From: an uncultured Ignavibacteriota bacterium
Lineage (GTDB): Bacteria > Bacteroidota > Ignavibacteria > UBA10030 > UBA8401
Length of the DNA: 18,028 nucleotides
Direction of reading: 5' to 3'
Assembly: GCA_903907305.1 (NCBI GenBank)
Contig: CAIVNT010000235.1
Span: 1 to 18,028, forward strand
The position numbers were made by a program, and so were the translations under genes. The notes beneath the pieces are model-generated. The model was not told the DNA's origin. It searched no databases and worked only from the letters and a program-made list of their open reading frames with translations. Positions within the stretch are counted from its first letter, which is position 1. Each line of letters starts with the position of its first letter. Shown here in pieces: positions 15,085 to 18,028 of this stretch.

Positions 15085-15696
15085 ATGAGATTGTTTATTA
15101 TCATCCTGATGCTGTCAGGCACAACAATATTTTCGTACGGACAATTTGAGCGCAAAGCTGTTGAAATGTCCCTCTCCGGAACGCTCGGATCGAATAAAGT
15201 AACAATGAATAATGGAGGTTCTTCCTCCGAAGCGCAGGCATATCTGTTTCTGGCATCAAGCGTTGAGTATTATATCATGGACGGAATTTCTATCGGACCG
15301 CAAGTAGGGCTGCTTGCCGTAGAGCGCGATCCCCCTTCACAATCAGTTCTCGTCAATATCTCCTACACCCGCTGCATCAATGACTCAAAAGCCGCTCTGT
15401 TCATCCGCGGCGGTGCCGGCAAAGCAAATTCTGTTTCCATTCCATTCTACGGTGGAGTTCTGCCGGCGAGGATCGATAAAGAATGGATCGTGGATGTGTA
15501 TACCGGGGGAGCGGGAGTAAAGTTCATTATTTCCGACGCGGCGGCATTACGATTGGAAGCAAATTATCGCGTGGAGAAATTTTCACGAGACAATTATATC
15601 TATCTCGGATATCCGTCAAATCTTTTTCAATATCGTGCACAGGAAATATCTTACAATAATACAACCTTACTGATGGGATTTTCTGTGTTACTGTAA
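15085..15696 (+). CDS. Outer-membrane beta-barrel-like protein (203 aa)
   Basis: A clear signal peptide (about 1-19, ending FSYGQ) precedes a mature protein of about 184 residues made of alternating hydrophobic and polar strands. Examples are AYLFLASSVEYYIMDGISIG, ALFIRGGAG, YTGGAGVKFIISD and AALRLEANYRVEKF. It ends NTTLLMGFSVLL, with aromatic or hydrophobic residues at alternate positions as in eight-stranded OmpA/OmpW-like barrels. There is no T9SS domain, which fits a protein that stays in the outer membrane. GAGGA four bases before the ATG gives a good start. It lies 31 bp after the beta-helix gene and is followed by a terminator, making it the last gene of that operon. Its function is unknown. 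Confidence 0.7.
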   Translation: MRLFIIILMLSGTTIFSYGQFERKAVEMSLSGTLGSNKVTMNNGGSSSEAQAYLFLASSVEYYIMDGISIGPQVGLLAVERDPPSQSVLVNISYTRCINDSKAALFIRGGAGKANSVSIPFYGGVLPARIDKEWIVDVYTGGAGVKFIISDAAALRLEANYRVEKFSRDNYIYLGYPSNLFQYRAQEISYNNTTLLMGFSVLL

Positions 15697-15756
15697 TAAA
15701 TATACATCCTCCATACAAGCGTGATCCTCTAAATATTTTCTCTTCTATGGTCGTTG

Positions 15757-15801
15757 AATATCCCGACGTTGAAAAAATCAGCATCGGGATATTTCTGTTT
15801 T
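15757..15801 (+). terminator. Intrinsic terminator closing the surface-protein operon
   Basis: A 10-bp perfect stem AATATCCCGA (15757-15766) / TCGGGATATT (15784-15793) with a 17-base loop is followed by TCTGTTTTT. It is 60 bp after the beta-barrel gene. Apart from the sigma54-like site, the remaining sequence up to hoxE is AT-rich and has no gene that I can support. Confidence 0.75.
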
Positions 15802-15887
15802 TGAAAATATCCTCAACACTCTTTCTCAATTTCGAAAATAAGACAATTTAGTATTGGCGAAAACAATCACTAAAACTCTATTAACAT

Positions 15888-15903
15888 TAGCACGCTATTT
15901 GCA
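15888..15903 (+). promoter_or_regulatory. Sigma54-like promoter of hoxEF
   Basis: TAGCACGCTATTTGCA matches TGGCACGNNNNTTGCW with one change, A for the first G of the -24 doublet; the GC at -12 and the spacing are intact. The predicted start near 15914 gives a leader of about 59 nt. Hydrogenase operons in other bacteria (for example the Ralstonia soluble hydrogenase) are known to use sigma54. The damaged -24 doublet lowers confidence. Confidence 0.5.
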
Positions 15904-15972
15904 GAATATTTTGCAATGGTGTGAAGACCATTCTCTGCACCACAATAGAGTTCCCTCCACTTTCACTGCGGC

Positions 15973-16494
15973 ATGACTATGGCACAAGGCGATAAACAGC
16001 AGCACCCCAGCGGCGACAACCGTTTCAAATTATTGGACAGAGCTATCACAAAACATCAGGGACGTGGTGACGCGCTCATTGAAGTTCTGCATGTTGCTCA
16101 GGGAATCTTCGGATATCTGGAGAATGACCTTCTTATTTATGTCGCCCAGGCGCTGAAACTTCCGCTCAGCAGAGTGTATGGGGTCGCCACATTCTATCAT
16201 TTCTTTAATCTGAAACCGAACGGTGAACACACATTCGTCCTCTGCATGGGCACGGCATGCTATGTGAAAGGGGCGGAGCATATCCAGACCGCATTGGAAG
16301 AACATCATCAATGCAAGTTCGGACACACCACCAAGGATAACAAAGTATCATTCATCACCGCTCGTTGCGTTGGGTCATGCGGACTCGCGCCGGTAGCAGT
16401 GCTGGATAATCAGGTCGTCGGCAAACTGACGCCCGAAGAATCGATCAAACGGGTTGAACAATTGATGAACACACCGCTCGAGGTAGCACAATGA
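15973..16494 (+). CDS. hoxE: HoxE/NuoE-type [2Fe-2S] subunit of an NAD-linked hydrogenase or diaphorase (173 aa)
   Basis: The protein is the 24-kDa thioredoxin-like [2Fe-2S] subunit. The four ligands are visible as Cys91, Cys96 (CMGTAC), Cys132 and Cys136 (CVGSC). The N-terminal helical part includes DALIEVLHVAQGIFGYL and LPLSRVYGVATFYHFF. The opening HPSGDNRFKLLD and the whole sequence look closer to HoxE of bidirectional NAD-reducing hydrogenases than to NuoE of complex I; this is recognition from memory, not a database result. It passes electrons between HoxF and the rest of the complex in the cytoplasm. No Shine-Dalgarno site precedes ATG 15973, and ATG 15979 is a possible alternative. 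Its stop overlaps the next start by four bases (ATGA), showing tight coupling to hoxF. Confidence 0.8.
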   Translation: MTMAQGDKQQHPSGDNRFKLLDRAITKHQGRGDALIEVLHVAQGIFGYLENDLLIYVAQALKLPLSRVYGVATFYHFFNLKPNGEHTFVLCMGTACYVKGAEHIQTALEEHHQCKFGHTTKDNKVSFITARCVGSCGLAPVAVLDNQVVGKLTPEESIKRVEQLMNTPLEVAQ

Positions 16495-18028
16495 CATTGG
16501 AAGATCTGCAGGACCTATCAGAAAGAGAACAGAAACGCCAGGCCGAGAAAAAACACAGGATCCTGTACTGCTCCGCAGCAGGATGCGTATCGTGCGGCAG
16601 CGATAAAGTGAGCGCCGCACTTCGATCGAAGATCAAAGAGCATGCGCTGGAGAAAGAGTGCGAAGTTGTTGGGACGGGTTGTCTTGGTCTCTGCGGCGAA
16701 GGTCCGCTCGTAAAAGTGCAGTCCGACAACACGTTGTATCAGAATGTCGATGTTCGCTCCGCCGAACAGATCGTTGAGTCGCACATCCTCAACAATAAAA
16801 AAGTAGAATCAATATTGGCGGATACATCTGCGCCGTTCTTTTCGTCGCAGACGAAGATCGTTCTGGAGAACTGCGGAGAGATCAATTCAGAAAGTATCGA
16901 CGAATATATCGGCGTGCGCGGTTACGAAGCGCTTGCCAAAGCAGTGAACGAGATGCAATCCTCCGGTGTGATCGAAGAGATCCGCAAGAGCGGATTGCGC
17001 GGACGCGGCGGTGCCGGGTATTCCACGGGACTGAAATGGGGGATCGTCAGCAAAGCGCACGGGGAACAAAAATATGTAATCTGTAATGCGGATGAAGGCG
17101 ATCCGGGCGCATTTATGGATCGAAGCGTCCTTGAAGGAGATCCGCACAGAGTATTGGAAGGTATGGCGATCGCAGGATACGCTGTCGGTGCTACGCAGGG
17201 GTACGTTTATTGCCGCGCGGAGTATCCGCTTGCCATCGAGAGGCTGAAACTTGCGATCAAACAAGCGGAGAAGATGGGACTTCTCGGCAACCGCATTCTT
17301 GAATCACAATTCAATTTCAGGATCGATATCCGCATCGGTGCCGGCGCATTCGTGTGCGGTGAAGAGACAGCGCTGCTCCAATCCATCGAAGGGAAGCGCG
17401 GCAATCCGAAACCGCGTCCTCCGTATCCTTCCGAAAAAGGACTCTGGGGAATGCCGACGCTCATCAATAATGTGGAGACATTTGCAAACATCGCACCCAT
17501 TATCCGCAATGGAAGCGAATGGTTCAGCAAGATCGGTACGGAAAAGAGCAAAGGGACGAAGGTCTTTGCGCTCGCCGGAAACATCAAAAATACAGGATTG
17601 ATCGAAGTACCGATGGGAATTCCGCTCCGGAAGATTATCTTCGATATCGGCGGTGGAACACCAGATGGTACGGAATTCAAAGCGGCACAGACAGGGGGTC
17701 CTTCCGGCGGTTGTATCCCAACCGAGCATCTTGACCTTCCGGTGGATTATGAATCGCTTTCCACAGTTGGTTCTATCATGGGAAGCGGCGGATTGATCGT
17801 GATGGATTCGACATCGAAGATGGTGGAGGTAGCAAAATTCTTTATGCAGTTCTGTATGGACGAATCGTGCGGTAAATGCATTCCGTGCCGTGTCGGCACC
17901 AGACACATTTACGGTCTGCTGGATAAGATCTCCAAAAAGAAGGGCACGCAGGATGATATGCTCCTGCTCGAAGAACTGTGTATGATGGTAAAAGAGACAA
18001 GTCTGTGCGGACTCGGTCAATCAGCACC
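16491..18028 (+). CDS. hoxF: HoxF/NuoF-type NAD(P)H-binding flavoprotein subunit, cut by the window end (512+ aa)
   Basis: The reading frame is open from ATG 16491 to the end of the window with no stop; GAGGT lies six bases upstream. The N-terminal domain is thioredoxin-like with a probable [2Fe-2S] site (Cys27, Cys32, Cys35, then Cys64 and Cys68 in CLGLC). Complex I NuoF lacks this domain, while HoxF, HndC and HydB-type proteins have it. Next come the FMN-binding glycine loop GLRGRGGAGYSTGLKW (about residue 170), the NADH-binding GAGAFVCGEETALL (Cys289), and the [4Fe-4S] ligands CGKCIPC (460, 463, 466) with Cys506 in SLCGLGQSA. It would oxidise or reduce NAD(P)H and exchange electrons with HoxE. 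The missing C terminus probably carries the rest of the SLBB/Fe-S region. Whether the partner is a [NiFe] hydrogenase (HoxUYH) or an [FeFe] bifurcating enzyme lies beyond the window. Confidence 0.88.
   Translation, partial: MTLEDLQDLSEREQKRQAEKKHRILYCSAAGCVSCGSDKVSAALRSKIKEHALEKECEVVGTGCLGLCGEGPLVKVQSDNTLYQNVDVRSAEQIVESHILNNKKVESILADTSAPFFSSQTKIVLENCGEINSESIDEYIGVRGYEALAKAVNEMQSSGVIEEIRKSGLRGRGGAGYSTGLKWGIVSKAHGEQKYVICNADEGDPGAFMDRSVLEGDPHRVLEGMAIAGYAVGATQGYVYCRAEYPLAIERLKLAIKQAEKMGLLGNRILESQFNFRIDIRIGAGAFVCGEETALLQSIEGKRGNPKPRPPYPSEKGLWGMPTLINNVETFANIAPIIRNGSEWFSKIGTEKSKGTKVFALAGNIKNTGLIEVPMGIPLRKIIFDIGGGTPDGTEFKAAQTGGPSGGCIPTEHLDLPVDYESLSTVGSIMGSGGLIVMDSTSKMVEVAKFFMQFCMDESCGKCIPCRVGTRHIYGLLDKISKKKGTQDDMLLLEELCMMVKETSLCGLGQSA

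Overview
The window most likely comes from the Bacteroidota/Ignavibacteria side of the bacterial tree. Three secreted proteins end in a type IX secretion (T9SS) sorting domain of the 'NFPNPFNPST' type, which is typical of Ignavibacteria and relatives. Several genes lack a clear Shine-Dalgarno site, and metabolism looks anaerobic or facultative: a multihaem sulfur-compound reductase, pyruvate phosphate dikinase and a Hox/Hnd-type NAD(P)H diaphorase. The species cannot be named from the sequence alone.

Left part (about 410-5320, all minus strand). This reads as one respiratory sulfur cassette transcribed right to left: a MerR-type regulator with a cysteine-rich C-terminal sensor, an octahaem cytochrome c of the tetrathionate reductase (OTR) family, a cytochrome b561-like membrane subunit, a single-domain YeeE/YedE sulfur transporter half, and a second YeeE/YedE half fused to a rhodanese-like domain. 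The inferred scheme is quinol to cytochrome b to OTR to an oxidised sulfur compound outside the cytoplasm, with the YeeE/YedE pair moving a small sulfur species across the inner membrane. A small 44-residue membrane peptide gene lies to the left on the plus strand.

Middle (5320-8600). The divergent intergenic region holds a sigma70-like promoter for the regulator, a long dyad, and a near-perfect sigma54 (-24/-12) promoter for ppdK. ppdK ends at a strong intrinsic terminator and is followed by a small helical protein of unknown function.

Right-middle (8632-15696, plus strand). These are cell-surface genes: a T9SS-exported protein with a cytochrome-like CX3CH motif; then, after two hairpins, a probable operon of a 1206-residue Asp-box beta-propeller protein (T9SS), a right-handed beta-helix protein (T9SS) and a small outer-membrane beta-barrel candidate.

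Right end (15888-18028). A second sigma54-like site precedes hoxE and hoxF (the latter cut by the window end). These encode the diaphorase part of a soluble NAD-linked hydrogenase or a related electron-transfer complex; the hydrogenase subunits themselves would lie beyond the window.

No tRNA, rRNA, CRISPR array, transposase or phage gene was seen.
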